A stretch of DNA of 64,000 bases from Heloderma charlesbogerti. Lineage: Eukaryota > Chordata > Lepidosauria > Squamata > Helodermatidae. Both the position numbers and the translations under genes were made by a program. Where the stretch lies: NCBI GenBank assembly GCA_026122225.1, contig JANEZZ010001900.1, positions 806,001-870,000 on the forward strand, written 5' to 3'. Below, one piece after another: positions 33,126-43,720 of the stretch. A model generated the notes under the pieces. That model ran no database searches, had not been told where the DNA came from, and was given only the letters and a program-made list of their open reading frames with translations. Within the stretch, counting starts at the first letter, position 1. Each line of letters begins with the position of its first letter.

Positions 33126-33485
33126 CAGGGCCAGCATCAAGGGTAGGCATGGTTGGGCACCTGTCGAGGGCCCACACCCCAGCAGGGGCCCACTGACAAG
33201 AGTCCAATGGAGCTGCTCCTCCTCTTCACCACTGCAACTTGCTTATTCACCTGCCTCCCTCTGGCCCAGACAAAGATGGTGGAGAGGAGGGGGAGCAGTA
33301 GATGCCACTGCCTCCTTGCTCACTTCTTCTCTGCCTGTCAAGTAAGCGTATGGTAGCAATGATGAGAGAGAGGATGAGGAGCAAGAGCAGCTGGTGACAA
33401 TGGTGGTGACAAGGCAGACTCACTGAGGGAGGGGCCCACTGAGGGTGTCCTGCCCAAGGCCCTCAAAAACCTGTAGCTGGCACTG
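33126..33485. mobile_element. hAT MITE, CAGTGCCAGCTACAGG type
   Basis: Starts CAGGGCCAGCATCAAGG and ends CCTGTAGCTGGCACTG. The flanks ACTGTCAC (33118-33125) and ATTATCAC (33486-33493) agree at 6 of 8, both differences being transitions. A relative in the other orientation is at 57222-57585. Confidence 0.8.
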
Positions 33486-33764
33486 ATTATCACTCAGAAC
33501 TGAAGCTACATTCAGAGCAGGGCATTGGGTATGCAGAAAAGGTTGCCATGCACTTCAGAACTGTGGGCGCTCCTACAAGACACATTTAACAGTGAGGGAA
33601 ACATTACAAGCATGTACATGGGTGGGGCCTCACCCTCATCCAAACATCCTCAATACAGATTTTTAAAATGTGCTTAACTTTCCTATTGTAATCAATGGGA
33701 CATAAAAGTGCTTAATTCTGGCTACATTATTTATATATTTATATTTATATACATATTGAGAGCT
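33486..33764. other. No feature recognised
   Basis: Short unique region ending in an AT-rich TATTTATATTTATATAC stretch next to the BovB insertion site. Confidence 0.4.
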
Positions 33765-33829
33765 ATCCGCAATGGATCACTGCCTTGTTGTGGCGAAGGG
33801 GCTTGCGTAACGCAGTGAAGCCATAAGCT

Positions 33830-34226
33830 ATGCCGTGCAGGGCCACCCAAGACGGACAGGTCATGGTGGAGAGTTCTGACAAAATGTGGTCCACTGGAGA
33901 AGGAAATGGCAACCCACTCCAGTATTCTTGCCAAGAAAACCCCATGGAACGTATCACAAGGCTAAAAGAGATGACGCTGGAAGATGAGCCTCCCAGGTCG
34001 GAAGGTGTCCAATATACTACTGGGGAACAGCAGAGGGAATTTCCAAGTAGCTCCAGAAAGAGTGAAGCGGCTGGGCAAAAGCCGAAAGGACACTCAGCTG
34101 TGGATGTGTCTGGTGGTGAAAAGAAAGTCTGATGCTGTAAAGAACAATATTGTTTAGGAACCTAGAATGTAAGATCAATGAATCAAGGTAAGCTGGAGGT
34201 GGTCAAACATGAGATGGCAAGATTAA
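33830..34226 (+). pseudogene. BovB 5' leader and start of endonuclease
   Basis: A 100-codon frame (33830-34132) corresponds to the leader of the minus-strand copy, with the same phrases STGEGNGNPLQYSCQENPME and GVQYTTGEQQREFPSS. It is closed by TGA where the relative has CGG. Then NVRSMNQGKLEVVKHEMARL (34166-34225) runs up to the HP-hAT insertion. A TAG replaces the Trp codon before NVRSMN. Confidence 0.85.
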
Positions 34227-34247
34227 TAGGGATGTACGAAACCCCAC

Positions 34248-34475
34248 TTACCTGGCTCCGCCGGGTTCCACTGGGGGAGGGAGGCGCTCCGTGCCTCCCC
34301 CCAGAATCCTCGCCGGGGGCGAGGCACTCCGTGCCTCCCCCCAGAATCCTTGCCACCCGGCTCCGCACTGCGGGGTTTCCACAGAGCCTCCGGCCAGCTC
34401 TGCCAGCAGCCGGACATCCGGCCGCTGGCTAGCAGGGACGCAAATGGCGGCGGCCATAGCCGCCACCATTTGCAT
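34248..34475 (-). other. Short open frame in G arm of HP-hAT (75 codons)
   Basis: Starts in the hairpin near 34475 and carries AAAICVPASQRPDVRLLAEL, in the same frame and position as 793-999 in another copy. It stays open to the CCAG|GTAAGT at 34246-34255. Coding is unproven; the recurrence of the frame is the reason to list it. Confidence 0.2.
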
Positions 34476-34878
34476 CCCTGAATTCAGCCGTGATAGGCTA
34501 CGTAAAGACTTACGTAGCCTATCACGTCTGGGTTAAAAAAAACAACAACTGCGTACGCAAATGGCGGCAGCTACGGCCGTCGCCATTGCGTTCCTTATTT
34601 TTGGCCGTCTTAGTCTATGTAAATATTTACGTAGACTAAGACAAAGACAAGAAAGGGGAATGCAAATAGCGTAGCGGACGCTATTTGCGTTCCCCTTTAT
34701 TTTCACCATCTTACTCTACGTAAATATTTACATAGACTAAGATGGCCAAAAATAAGGAACACAATGGCGACGGCCATAGCCGCCGCCATTTGCGTACGCG
34801 GTTTTTTTTTTTTTAACCCAGACATGATAAGCTACGTAAGTCTTTACATAACCTATCACGAATGGGGGGGGGGAACAG

Positions 34879-34966
34879 ACTGCAAATGGCAGTGGCAGCC
34901 GGTCGGAACACCAGCCACCGCCAAAGCCGCCGCTGGAGCTGCCGCCATCCAGAACATCCACCCCAG
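34879..34966 (+). other. ATG-to-donor open frame in E arm of HP-hAT
   Basis: ATG within GCAAATGGCAGTGGC, open through 29 codons to CAG|GTAAGT at 34964-34972. Peptide starts MAVAAGRNTSHRQSRR. Same position as the E-arm frames in the copies at 94, 36634, 41640 and 49261. Not shown to be translated. Confidence 0.18.
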
Positions 34967-35107
34967 GTAAGTCTCGTCCTGGGGGGGATCCACGGGGGGG
35001 GCAGGGGGTGGTAGGCCGTTCTGCCACGGAGTTCAGGGGGCCGAATGCACTGGCATTCAGCCTCACCGAGATCTGTGACGGAATTCTATGACATCCCTAA
35101 AGACTGA

Positions 35108-36633
35108 ACATTGACATCTTGGGAATCAGCGAACTAAAATGGATAAGCATGGGCGAATTTAATTCAGGTGACCATTATATCTACTACTGTGGGCAAGAAT
35201 CCCTTAGAAGAAATGGAGTAGCACTCATAGTCAACAAAAGCGTGGGAAAAGCAGTACTGGGGCACAATCTCAAAAACGACAGAATGATCTCAGTACGAAT
35301 CCAAGGCAAACCATTCAACATCACAGTAATTCAAGTCTATGCCCCAACCACTGAGGCCAAAGAAGCTGAGGTTGATCGGTTCTATGAAGACCTCCAACAC
35401 CTTCTAGAACTAAGACCAAAGAAAAGATGTCCTCTTCATCATAGGGGACTGGAATGCTAAAGTAGGAAGTCAAGAAATCACTGGGATAACAGGAAGCATG
35501 GCCTTGGTGAACAAAATGAAGCAGGACAAAGGCTAATAGAGTTTTGCCAAGAGAACATGCTGATCATAGCAAACACTCTTTTCCAACAGCACAAAAGGCG
35601 ACTCTACACATGGACAACACCAGATGGTCAATATTGAAATCAGATTGATTATGTCCTTTGCAGCCAATGATGGAGAAGCTCTATCCAGTCAGTAAAAACA
35701 AGACCTGGAGCTGACTGTGGCTCAGATGAGCTTCTTGTTGCAAAATTTCGGCTTAAATTGAAGAACGTCGGGAAAACCACTAAACCATTCAGGTATGACC
35801 TAAATCATATCCCTTATGAATATACAGTGGAGGCGAGGAATAGATTTAAGGGATTAGACTAATTAAGGTGCGTAACATTGTTCAGGAGGCAGCAACTCAA
35901 TGCATCCCATAGAAAAAGAAATGCAAGAAAGCAAAGTGGCTGTCTGATGAGGCTTTACAAGTAGCTGACGAAAGAAGGGAAGCGAAAAGCAAAGGAGAAA
36001 GGGGAAGATATATCCAACTGAATGCAGAGTTCCAGAGAATAGCAAGGAGAGACAAGAAGGCCTTATTAAATGAACAATGCAAAGAAATCGAAGAAAACAA
36101 TAGAATGGGAAAGACTAGAGATCTTTTCAAGAAAATCGGAGATCTCAAGGGAACATTTTGTGCAAAGACGGGCATGATAAAGGACAAAAAAGGCAGGGAC
36201 CTAACAGAAGCAGATGAGATTAAGAAGAGGTGGCAAGAATACACAGAAGAACTATACAGGAAAGATCTGAATGTCCCTGATAGCCATGATAGTGAAATCA
36301 CTGAACTTGAGCCGGACATCCTAGAGAGTACAGTCAAGTGGGCCTTAGGAAGCATTGCTAACAACAAAGCTAGCGGAGATGACAGTATTCCAGCTGAGTT
36401 ATTTAAAATCCTAAAAGATGATGCTGTTAAAGTGCTGCATTCAATATGCCAACAAATTTGGAACACTCAACAGTGGCCACAAGACTGGAAAAGTTCAGTT
36501 TACATTCCAATTCCAAAGAAGGGCAATGCCAAAGAGTGTTCAAACTACCGTACAATTGCACTCATTTCACATGCCAGCAAGGTTATGTTCAAAATCCTAC
36601 AAGCGAGTCTTCAGCAGTATGTGAACCGAGAAC
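35108..36633 (+). pseudogene. BovB endonuclease remainder, connector and RT N-terminal half
   Basis: Resumes after the hAT as NIDILGISELKW (catalytic Glu of the APE fold) and continues through IQVYAPTTEAKE; the DWNAKVG motif follows in a shifted frame at about 35447. The frame 36105-36633 carries the RT N-terminal part: VKWALGSIANNKASGDDSIP, WPQDWKSSVYIPIPKKG and CSNYRTIALISHASKV, the usual RTE RT motifs. It is cut by the second HP-hAT at YVNRE. Confidence 0.88.
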
Positions 36634-36737
36634 CAGGGATGGCAGAGAATTCCTCCATGGATCTCGGTGAGGCCGAATGCCAGTGCATTCGGCCCCCTGA
36701 AATCTGTGGTGGAACGGCCTGCCCCCCCGCGGATCCC

Positions 36738-36825
36738 CACCGGGACGAGACTTACCTGGGGCAGATCTCCGGCGGCGGAGGCAGCGGTGGCAGCTGGTCT
36801 TCCGACTGGCCGCCGCCGCCGCCAT
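36738..36825 (-). other. ATG-to-donor open frame in E arm of HP-hAT
   Basis: From the ATG at 36825 on the minus strand, MAAAAASRKTSCHRC, open through the CAG|GTAAGT at 36751-36759 and beyond. The same ATGGCGGCGGC context starts the E-arm frames of the other copies. Low confidence that it is expressed. Confidence 0.18.
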
Positions 36826-37255
36826 TTGCAGTCTTGTCGGGTTTGTTTGTTTTTTTTACAAGACGTTATAGGCTGCATAAAGACTTATGTAGCCTATCAC
36901 GTCTGGCTAAAAAAACAAAAATGTGCACGCAAATGGTGGCGGCTATGGCCACCGCCATTTGCGTTCATTCTTTTTGGCCGTCTTAGTCTACGTAAATATT
37001 TACGTAGACTAAGACGGCAAAAATAAGGGGAACGCAAATAGCGTAGTGGATGCTACTTGCGTTCCCCCTTATTTTCGCCATCTTAGTCTACGTAAATATT
37101 TACGTAGACTAAGACGGCCAAAAATAAGGAACGCAAATGGCGGTGGCCTTAGCCGCCGCCATTTACGTACGCGCGTGTGTGGGTTTTTTTAAGCCAGTCA
37201 TGATAGGCTACATAAGTCTTTATGTAGCCTATCACGGCTGACTACAGGGACACAA

Positions 37256-37432
37256 ATGGCGGTGGCTACGGCTGCCGCCATTTGTGTCCCTGCTAGCCAG
37301 TGGCCGGATGTCCAGCTGCTGGCGGAGCCAGCCAGCGGCTCCGTGGAATCTCTGTGGAGCGGAGCCGGCTGGCCAGGATTCCGGGGGGAGGGATGGAGTG
37401 CCTCCCCCCAGCAGAACCCAGTGGAGCCAGGT
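37256..37432 (+). other. Short open frame in G arm of HP-hAT
   Basis: Starts at the hairpin ATG as MAVATAAAICVPASQWPDVQ, then LLAEPASGS and GAGWPGFRGEG, in frame with the copies at 793 and 34475 minus. It passes the CCAG|GTAAGG without a stop. Confidence 0.2.
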
Positions 37433-37463
37433 AAGGGGAGTTTCATTCATCCCTATCGAGAAC

Positions 37464-38653
37464 TACCGGAAGTACAAGCTGGGTTCTGAAGGGGCAGAGG
37501 AACTAGAGATCAAATCGGCAACATTCGCTGGATCATGGAGAAAGCAAGAGAATTCCAGAAAAACATCTATTTCTGCTTCATTGACTATGCTAAAGCCTTT
37601 GATTGTGTGGATCACAACAAACTCTGGCAAATACTTAAAGGGATTGGAGTACCAGACCACCTTACCTGTCTCCTGAGAAACCTGTACGAGGGTCAAGAAG
37701 CAACAGTAAGAACCAGACATGGAACAACTGATTGATTCCGAATTGGGAAAGGAGTACGACAAGGCTGTATATTGTCGCCCTGCTTATTTAATTTATATGC
37801 AGAGTACATCATGAGAAATGCCAGGTTGGATAATCACAGGTCGGAATTAAGTTTGCCGGGAGAATTATCAACAACCTCAGATACGCAGACGATACCACCC
37901 TAATGGCAGAAAGTGAAGAGGATCTAAACAGCCTCTTGTTGAGGGTGAAAGCAGAGAGTGCAAAAGCTGGTTTGAAACTCAACATTAAAAAAACTATGAT
38001 CTGGCCCCGTCACTTCCTGGCATATAGAAGGGGAAGAAATGGAAGCAGTGACAGATTTCATTTTCTTGGGCTCCAAGATCACCATAGATGGTGACTGTAG
38101 CCATGAAATTAAAAGACGCTTGCTCCTTGGGAGGAAAGCTATGGCAAACCTAGACAGCATAGTAAGAAGCAGAGACATCACCTTGCTGACAAAGGTTCAT
38201 ATCATCAAAGCTATGGTTTTCCCAGTAGTAACGTATGACTGTGAGAGCTGGACTATAAGGAAGGCTGAGTGCCGAAGAATTGATGCTTTTGAACTGTGGT
38301 GCTAGAGAAGACTCTTACGAGTGCCCTGGACTGCAAGGAGGTCAAATCAGTCCATCCTAAAGGAAATCAACCCTGAGTGCTCATTGGAAGGACAGATACT
38401 GCAGCTGAAGCTCAAATATTTTGGCCACCTAATGCGAAGAGAAAACTCCCTGGAAAAGACCCTGATGCTGGGAAAGACTGAAGGCAAAAGGAGAAGCGGA
38501 TGGCAGAGGATGGGATGGCTAGATAACATCACCGATGCAATGAATATTAACTTGAGCACACTCCGGGAGAGAGTGGAGGACAGGAAGGCCTGGCGTGCTA
38601 TGGTCCATGGGGTCACGAAGAGTCGGACACGACTTAACGACTGAACAACAACA
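37464..38653 (+). pseudogene. BovB RT catalytic half and C-terminal domain
   Basis: Resumes as LPEVQAGF and continues with EKAREFQKNIYFCFIDYAKAFD (RT motif A) at about 37537-37600. The catalytic box YADD is at 37882-37893. The C-terminal domain follows: FLGSKITIDGDCSHEIKRR, VTYDCESWTIRKAECRRID and LLRVPWTARRSNQSILKEI-like sequence. A TGA after HGTTD (about 37732), a frameshift around 37840 and a TAG for Trp near 38303 break it. The 3' UTR is short with an ACAACAACAA tail. Confidence 0.9.
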
Positions 38654-38749
38654 ATCCGCAATGTAGAAACAGTTTCTTCACTTGCCCTCTAAATTCCATG
38701 GGACAACTTAGACTGAAATCTGGGCTCATTTGGAAAGAATTTTAGGGGC

Positions 38750-39192
38750 GCAATCCTATGGGGATAGGTGGCCACCTCCGAACTTGGAGGCGACCGCCTA
38801 TCCAATGCAGGGCAGGAGAAGCATGGAGGGGATCATTCCCTCCACGCTTCTCCTGCCCTGCATTTGTGGCTAGACAGCCAATGTCAGCTGTCTAGCTGTG
38901 GGAAGGCAGAGCAGGGGAGAAGGCTGCCAGATAACACATAAGATGTGTCGTACCGGCATTCCCACCTTCTCTGCTCCAGAATGCCCCCTGGAATGCCCCA
39001 TTTTGTCCGCTCTGCGCTCCTCTTCTGAGCATGGAGAATGGGGGTGTTCCGTGCTGCCTGTGAGGCAGTGCGGGATGGGGGATCATTTCTCTGGGAACCG
39101 ACCTTAGGCTGCGAGCTCCAAGGTTGGTTCCTGGAAACCTATATATCCTATGGCCATCTAGCCGCTGACTAGTGGCCATAGGATTGCTCCCT
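38750..39192. mobile_element. MITE, GGGAGCAATCCTATG family (Harbinger-like, tentative)
   Basis: Left tip GGGGCGCAATCCTATGGGG after TTA, right tip CCATAGGATTGCTCCC. Internal inverted segments: CCTATCCAATGCAGGGCAGG and CCTGCCCTGCATTTG; CTCCACGCTTCTCC and GAAGCATGGAG. Relatives at 48658 (flanked by TAA on both sides) and 53952 (preceded by TTA). TWA-type duplications suggest PIF/Harbinger; the right duplication of this copy is not preserved. Confidence 0.75.
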
Positions 39193-39445
39193 CCAAGGTG
39201 TTAATTTGCTTTCTGAATGTTTCTGTGACACATTTCTTCCTTAGCCACTTATGGAATGTTTGAGCTTGTACTTCCCTCCCAAGATCTGAAACTGCAGACA
39301 GTATTCACTTGCACACATGCAGGCACGTACACATACACACACATATACACAAAGTGCATGGGTATGAAAAAATAGGTACCAACATAATGTATCAGTGAAA
39401 TATATTTGTGTAAGTGTAGAATCCCTTCTAATACTGGCCACTAAG
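39193..39445. other. No feature recognised
   Basis: Unique sequence with a short CACACA-rich stretch at about 39310-39350. Confidence 0.4.
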
Positions 39446-39568
39446 AATGCAATCCTATGTATGTTTAGCCAGAAAAAAAAATCCTACGACTCCCAGCACA
39501 GCTGTCTGGGGAATGCGGGGAGTTGTAGGATTTTTTTCTGGCTAAACATGCATAGGATTGTGCCCTAA
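39446..39568. mobile_element. Foldback MITE
   Basis: Left arm GCAATCCTATGTATGTTTAG and AATCCTACGACTCCCAGCAC is complementary to the right arm, meeting near ACAGCTGTC. Same design as 32163-32297. Confidence 0.88.
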
Positions 39569-39695
39569 ATGTGTGTGTGTGTGTTTTCCTGATAACATTT
39601 AGTCTGGTTGGGAATTGGACAGGAGTAAGGGTATATCTTTGTATTGGACATATATATAAAAGCAGCAAAACCATTTTAAAATTCAGGAGGAATAG

Positions 39696-39791
39696 TGACA
39701 GCACAATCTTATGCATGTCTACTCAGAAATAAATTCCATTGTATTCTGTGGGACTTACTCCCAAGTAAGTGTGTATAGGATTGCAGCCTAA
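39696..39791 (+). mobile_element. Small CAATCCTAT-type MITE
   Basis: GCACAATCTTATGCATGTCT at the left, GTGTATAGGATTGCAGCC at the right, TCTGTGGGACTTACTCCCAA inside. The tips are a short inverted repeat. Confidence 0.75.
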
Positions 39792-39820
39792 AGAGTAAAG
39801 ATAGCATGAAGAGTCTATAT

Positions 39821-40741
39821 CTGGGGGGGGGGAACGTCAGGCCAGCGGGCCAAATCCAGCCTGCCTGGGGTCCCAATCTGGTCCTCTGGGGTTCCACAGA
39901 TGGCCACACCCTTTCCACTAACCCCACCCCTTTCCCGTGGTCGCCAGTTTTTTGGTGGTTGCCTGGATTTTGTATGATTTCACTCCATTCTAAAAGGTTG
40001 GAATGCCTCTCCTAAGGCTTAGTTACTGGCAGTAGGAGTTTTAAGCTAAAATACGCTGGTACTCTTGGTATTTTGGCTCCTCCCCTTTTGCTTTTGGCCC
40101 CACCCACCACTAGAATGATCAGTTAAAATGATCAAGGGGCTGGAGCATCTCCCCTATGAGAGCAGGTTACAATACTGGGATTGTTTAGCCTGGAAAAAAT
40201 GAGGGTGAGGGGAGACATGATAGAGGTGTACAAAATTATGCATGGTGTGGAGAATGTGGATAGGGAGACATTTTTCTCCCTCTCTCATAATACTAGAACC
40301 CGGGGTCATCCCATGAAGCTGATTGGTGGGAGATTCAGGACAGATAAAAGGAAGGACTTCTTCACACAGCACATAGTTAAACTATGGAATTCACCACCAC
40401 AAGATGTAGTCATGGCCACCAATTTGGATGGCTTTAAAAGGAGATTACACAAATTCCTGGAGGAAAAGGCTATCAATGGCTACTAGTCCAGTACCAGAGG
40501 CAGTGAGCCTATGTACACCAGTTGCTGGGGAACATGGGTGGGAGGGTGCTGTTGTGCTCATGCCCTGCTTGTGGGTTCCCAGTTGACAGCTGGTTGGCCA
40601 CTTTGTGAACAGAATGCTGGACCAGAGGGACCCTCAGTCTGATCCAGCATGGCTCTTCTTATGTTCTTATGGAATGGGGCCCCCAAAAGCATCTCCAAAA
40701 TTGAAGTCGGCCCTCAGGCTAAAAGAGATTCAACATCCCTG
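39821..40741. mobile_element. hAT MITE, CAGGGGTGGGGAACC family, interrupted by a LINE 3' end
   Basis: Starts CTGGGGGGGGGAACGTCAGG and ends GATTCAACATCCCTG. A perfect 8-bp duplication GTCTATAT lies at 39813-39820 and 40742-40749. The LINE fragment at 40118-40670 interrupts it; without it, the halves join as in the uninterrupted copy at 8507 (CACCACTGGAATG...CCCCCAAAAGC). Confidence 0.92.
40118..40670 (+). pseudogene. CR1/L3-group LINE 3' end inside a hAT MITE
   Basis: A 101-codon frame (40181-40486) shows the C-terminal end of CR1-group RTs: DMIEVYKIMHGVENVDRETF, FRTDKRKDFFTQHIVKLWNS, LDGFKRRLHKFLEEKAINGY. The 3' UTR ends CTTCTTATGTTCTTAT. The target duplication is AGAATG (40112-40117) and GGAATG (40671-40676). 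5' truncated. Confidence 0.85.
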
Positions 40742-40749
40742 GTCTATAT

Positions 40750-41631
40750 AGTTAAGAGATATATTTCAATGGGATTGAAGAAAATGAGCCTGGCATCTTT
40801 AATCTGATATAATGCAACATATTTTTACACACTGTGAACATTCCTCAAGGAAGAGGGAATAAGCATTTGCGATCTTGAAAAACCACTATATGTTGAAAAT
40901 GTCTCCATCCACATGCAGTTCTCTTCTATTATTTTCAGTTCCTTTCACTTAACATTTAGTGTCTTGGAACTGGATTACCTTTCAAAATAAAGCTTTCAAA
41001 CACACTTTCCTAATATTACTTCAGGTCAGATATTGGCAGGTATGAAAGGTTACATTGGAATGTTAACTTATTTTTATGGGAACAGATTCCATAGCAAGTA
41101 TTTTGTCGGAGAGGGCAAAGTTCTTTCTAAAGACTCTCTAGGGACTAAGAAACAATTCATTTACCAACATAAATCATGAGTTATTTCCGAGTGAAAAACT
41201 GAGTGAGAGGGAAGACATCTTTCAGAGGAAATGAGAAGAATCAACACACTTCAGTAAAAGTGCATTTGGGGCAGGTATATAATTCAGCATAGAAGAGGGA
41301 AAAATGATCTTTAAAGGGGATAAGATGTTCCAATGAGCAGTTCCAGTGGAATTATGTTAGCGGGGAATTTGTCTCTTCACTTCTAATTAAAACCCTTCAT
41401 TCCGTTTTATCATATCAAAAAACGATGATACCAACACTGTTAAAGCAATTAAAGAAACTGCTAACATGTTTATAAGACCAGTTAAGCATCACTTAAATGC
41501 CTATATTGTGTGTCATGTATGTATATATGTATTCATTTGCTTTATTACGTTGTCATTTTAATCTGCCTTCTGGCTCAAAGAGCCCTCAAGGCACCTAAGA
41601 ATATAATTTCAGTTTTAAAACACATCAGTAC
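40750..41631. other. No gene recognised
   Basis: AT-rich unique-looking sequence. 41540-41625 resembles a LINE tail (TCTGCCTTCTGGCTCAAAGA). Confidence 0.4.
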
Positions 41632-41639
41632 TATAAAAT

Positions 41640-42516
41640 TAGGGATGTACGAAAGTCACTTACCTTGAACGAAATTTGATTCGTGGGGGGGGCGAGGTGC
41701 TTCATCCCTCCCCCCAAAATTCTGGTGTGGGGGAGGCACTCCGTCCCTTCCCCCTGAAATTCTGGCCAGGGGGGAGGTGCTCCGTCCCTCCCCCCCCGAA
41801 TCCTGGCCGGCCGGGTCCGCAAATAGCGTAGCCGCCGCCGCCGTTTGCATCCCTGCAGTCAGCCGTGATAGCTACGTAAATGTTTACGTAGCCTATCACG
41901 GCTGAGTAAAAAAAAAACATAAACCGCGCATATACAAATGGCGGCGCCCATGGGCGCTGCCATTTGCGTTCCTTATTTTGGCACGTCTAGTCTACGTAAA
42001 CATTTACGTAGACTACGGCGAAAATAAGGGGAATGCAAATAGGGTAGACACTACACTATTTGCGTTCCCCTTATTTTCACTGTAGTCTACATAAATGTTT
42101 ACGTAGACTAGATGTGCCAAAATAAGGAAATGCAAATGGCGGCGCCCATGGGCGCCGCCATTTGCATACGCACATTGTTGTTGTTGTTGTTTTACTCAGC
42201 CATGATAGCCAACATTTACGTAGCCTATCACGGTATTTTAAAAAAATCATTACGTAGTCTATCACGTTTTTTTTACTGGAAATGGCGGCGGCGGCAGCCA
42301 GTCGGAAGACCGGCCGCCGCCGAACCGCCGCCGAACCGCCGCTGAACCGCCACCGAACCACCGCCGGAGCTGCTGCCGCCAGGAAGATTTGCCCAAGGTA
42401 AGTCCCGTCCCGGGGGGGGGCGGGGTGGCATACCATTTTGCCACCGATTTTGGGGGGCCGAATGCACTGGCATTCGGCCTCCCTGAGATTTGTGGCAAAA
42501 TTCTCTGATCTCCCTA
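41640..42516 (-). mobile_element. HP-hAT copy without a clear target duplication
   Basis: Starts TAGGGATGTACGAAAGTCAC (G end) and ends AAAATTCTCTGATCTCCCTA (E end), 877 bp. The flanks TATAAAAT and ATATTAAG do not match as an 8-bp duplication. The palindrome block is present in normal order from about 41863 to 42230. Outward donor-like GTAAGT at 41658-41665 (minus) and 42398-42403 (plus). Frames open to the donor exist in both arms (41850 to 41659 minus; 42284 to 42397 plus). Confidence 0.9.
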
Positions 42517-42734
42517 ATATTAAGCATATAAAGGTATCAGCTGAATTCTTACCATAATGCAAAAGTAAGCGACTGCCCCAAGGTGTAACTCTACCACCAT
42601 TACATGCTTAACCCACAATATGCAATGACTGACAATGTTATTTTTCCAGCTAATACATTTGTTACCTACTGGCTGGGTTCAGATGATCAGTGGAGGAAAC
42701 AACGCAGCGTCGGTTGTTTCCTCCACCCTATGCG
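42517..42734. other. No feature recognised
   Basis: Short unique stretch. Confidence 0.4.
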
Positions 42735-42973
42735 TGCCAGTCACGCGACCGGGATTACCCTAATTACCCGTGCCATGTCCCAGTTTGTCATGCCATCCAA
42801 ACCCAGCATGTGGTGTGGATGTAGTGACCTTTCACCCACCCTGCAATCCATGGCTTGCAGTAGGGGTTAAAGGGTTGGTGAAAAGTTACTACACCTCTGC
42901 TGCATGCCAGGTTCAAACATGGCAACCCGTGACGAAGCGTGGATAATTAGGGTAATCTCGTTCGCGCGACCAG
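42735..42973. mobile_element. Long foldback element, arms about 115 bp
   Basis: The left arm (CGCGACCGGGATTACCCTAA, TTTGTCATGCC, GACCTTTCACCCACCCTG) and the reverse complement of the right arm (CGCGAACGAGATTACCCTAA, TTTGAACCTGGCATGC, ACTTTTCACCAACCCTT) match over their length with moderate divergence. The fold centre is near 42854. No target duplication was identified and no family is recognised. Confidence 0.82.
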
Positions 42974-43712
42974 CATGCTGCATTACTTCCCCTGCTGATT
43001 GTCCAGACCTGGCCAATCTGTTCTCGCCTTGCAAATACAGCTTTGTATGAATACAAACAAATGAACAAAAATGATGGGCCACAACATGAAGTTGGAGAAT
43101 ATACAGAACGTTTCACTTTCAACCCCTGCTGTCTTCCAGTAGCACTGTGAAGTAACTTTTGAACAGTAGTGCTTAGGATATGTTTGGACAGCCTCGAGAA
43201 TTATTTTAGTATAAAAACAGAATTTAAATATTAATAACATTATATCTGAAGTGACATGCCTTTTTTGTGGTGTGGAAATTATACAAATATATATTTTGGT
43301 TTTTGCTGGATCATTCATCTCCTAATTCTGTTCTAATACTTGTGATATTTAATGAAAACATTGTGTGTTTGTGTGTGTGTGTGTGTTTTCTAGGGTTTAT
43401 ATACTGTATTTCTATCATAGATATTCAAGGCATCTAAACAATAGTCCTGTAAAAAAGACAGCAAAAATAATAACATTCATTATTAACAGTAATCTAAGAA
43501 TAATACATGATAGTGTGGTAATAAAATTTAACCTTACATTAATTTAGAATAGCCACCTTGTTAAACAATATTAGCATATGGGACTCAAACTCAAATCCCC
43601 AAGGTAACAATGAAGGATCCTCATAGTCTGTGTCATGGATAGTGGCTACTAATAAATAAATAAATAATAAATACTAGACACTAATATATGATATAACAAA
43701 TATACTAGGATA
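42974..43712. other. No gene recognised
   Basis: Unique-looking AT-rich sequence with a (GT)n run at 43361-43386. Confidence 0.4.
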
Positions 43713-43720
43713 ATGGTTAC

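Larger units (their letters stand above)
34227..35099 (-). mobile_element. HP-hAT inserted in the BovB endonuclease region
   Basis: Starts TAGGGATGTACGAAACCCC (G end) and ends GAATTCTATGACATCCCTA (E end), 873 bp. The 8-bp duplication is AAGATTAA (34219-34226) and AAGACTGA (35100-35107); the uninterrupted BovB reads AAGATTGA, so each side has one transition. Palindromes at about 34437-34478, 34488-34526, 34550-34590, 34606-34642, 34655-34702, 34708-34742, 34758-34800 and 34824-34860. Donor-like GTAAGT faces outward at 34246-34253 (minus) and 34967-34972 (plus). Confidence 0.95.
36634..37455 (+). mobile_element. HP-hAT inserted in the BovB RT region
   Basis: Starts CAGGGATGGCAGAGAATTCC (E end) and ends TTTCATTCATCCCTA (G end), 822 bp. 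The 8-bp duplication is CCGAGAAC (36626-36633) and TCGAGAAC (37456-37463), one transition. It lies in the opposite orientation to the first insertion. E-end hairpin stem GCCGAATGC/GCATTCGGC. Outward donor-like motifs at 36750-36757 (minus, GTAAGT) and 37431-37436 (plus, GTAAGG: the only variant among 17 ends). Confidence 0.95.
33775..38653 (+). mobile_element. BovB (RTE) LINE, near full length, with two hAT insertions
   Basis: Starts GATCACTGCCTTGTTGTGGC and ends in ACGACTGAACAACAACAA. A 10-bp target duplication ATCCGCAATG lies at 33765-33774 and 38654-38663. Removing the two HP-hATs and their duplications leaves about 3.17 kb, close to a full-length BovB. Coding order: 5' leader, APE endonuclease, connector, RT, C-terminal domain. 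Several stops and frameshifts make it non-functional. The hAT insertions at 34227 and 36634 came after it landed. Confidence 0.95.

Noticed and set aside
36105..36986. A 293-codon frame that looks like an RT fused to a new C-terminal domain
   Set aside because: The C-terminal part is HP-hAT sequence starting at 36634. The apparent fusion is the insertion junction, not a gene fusion.
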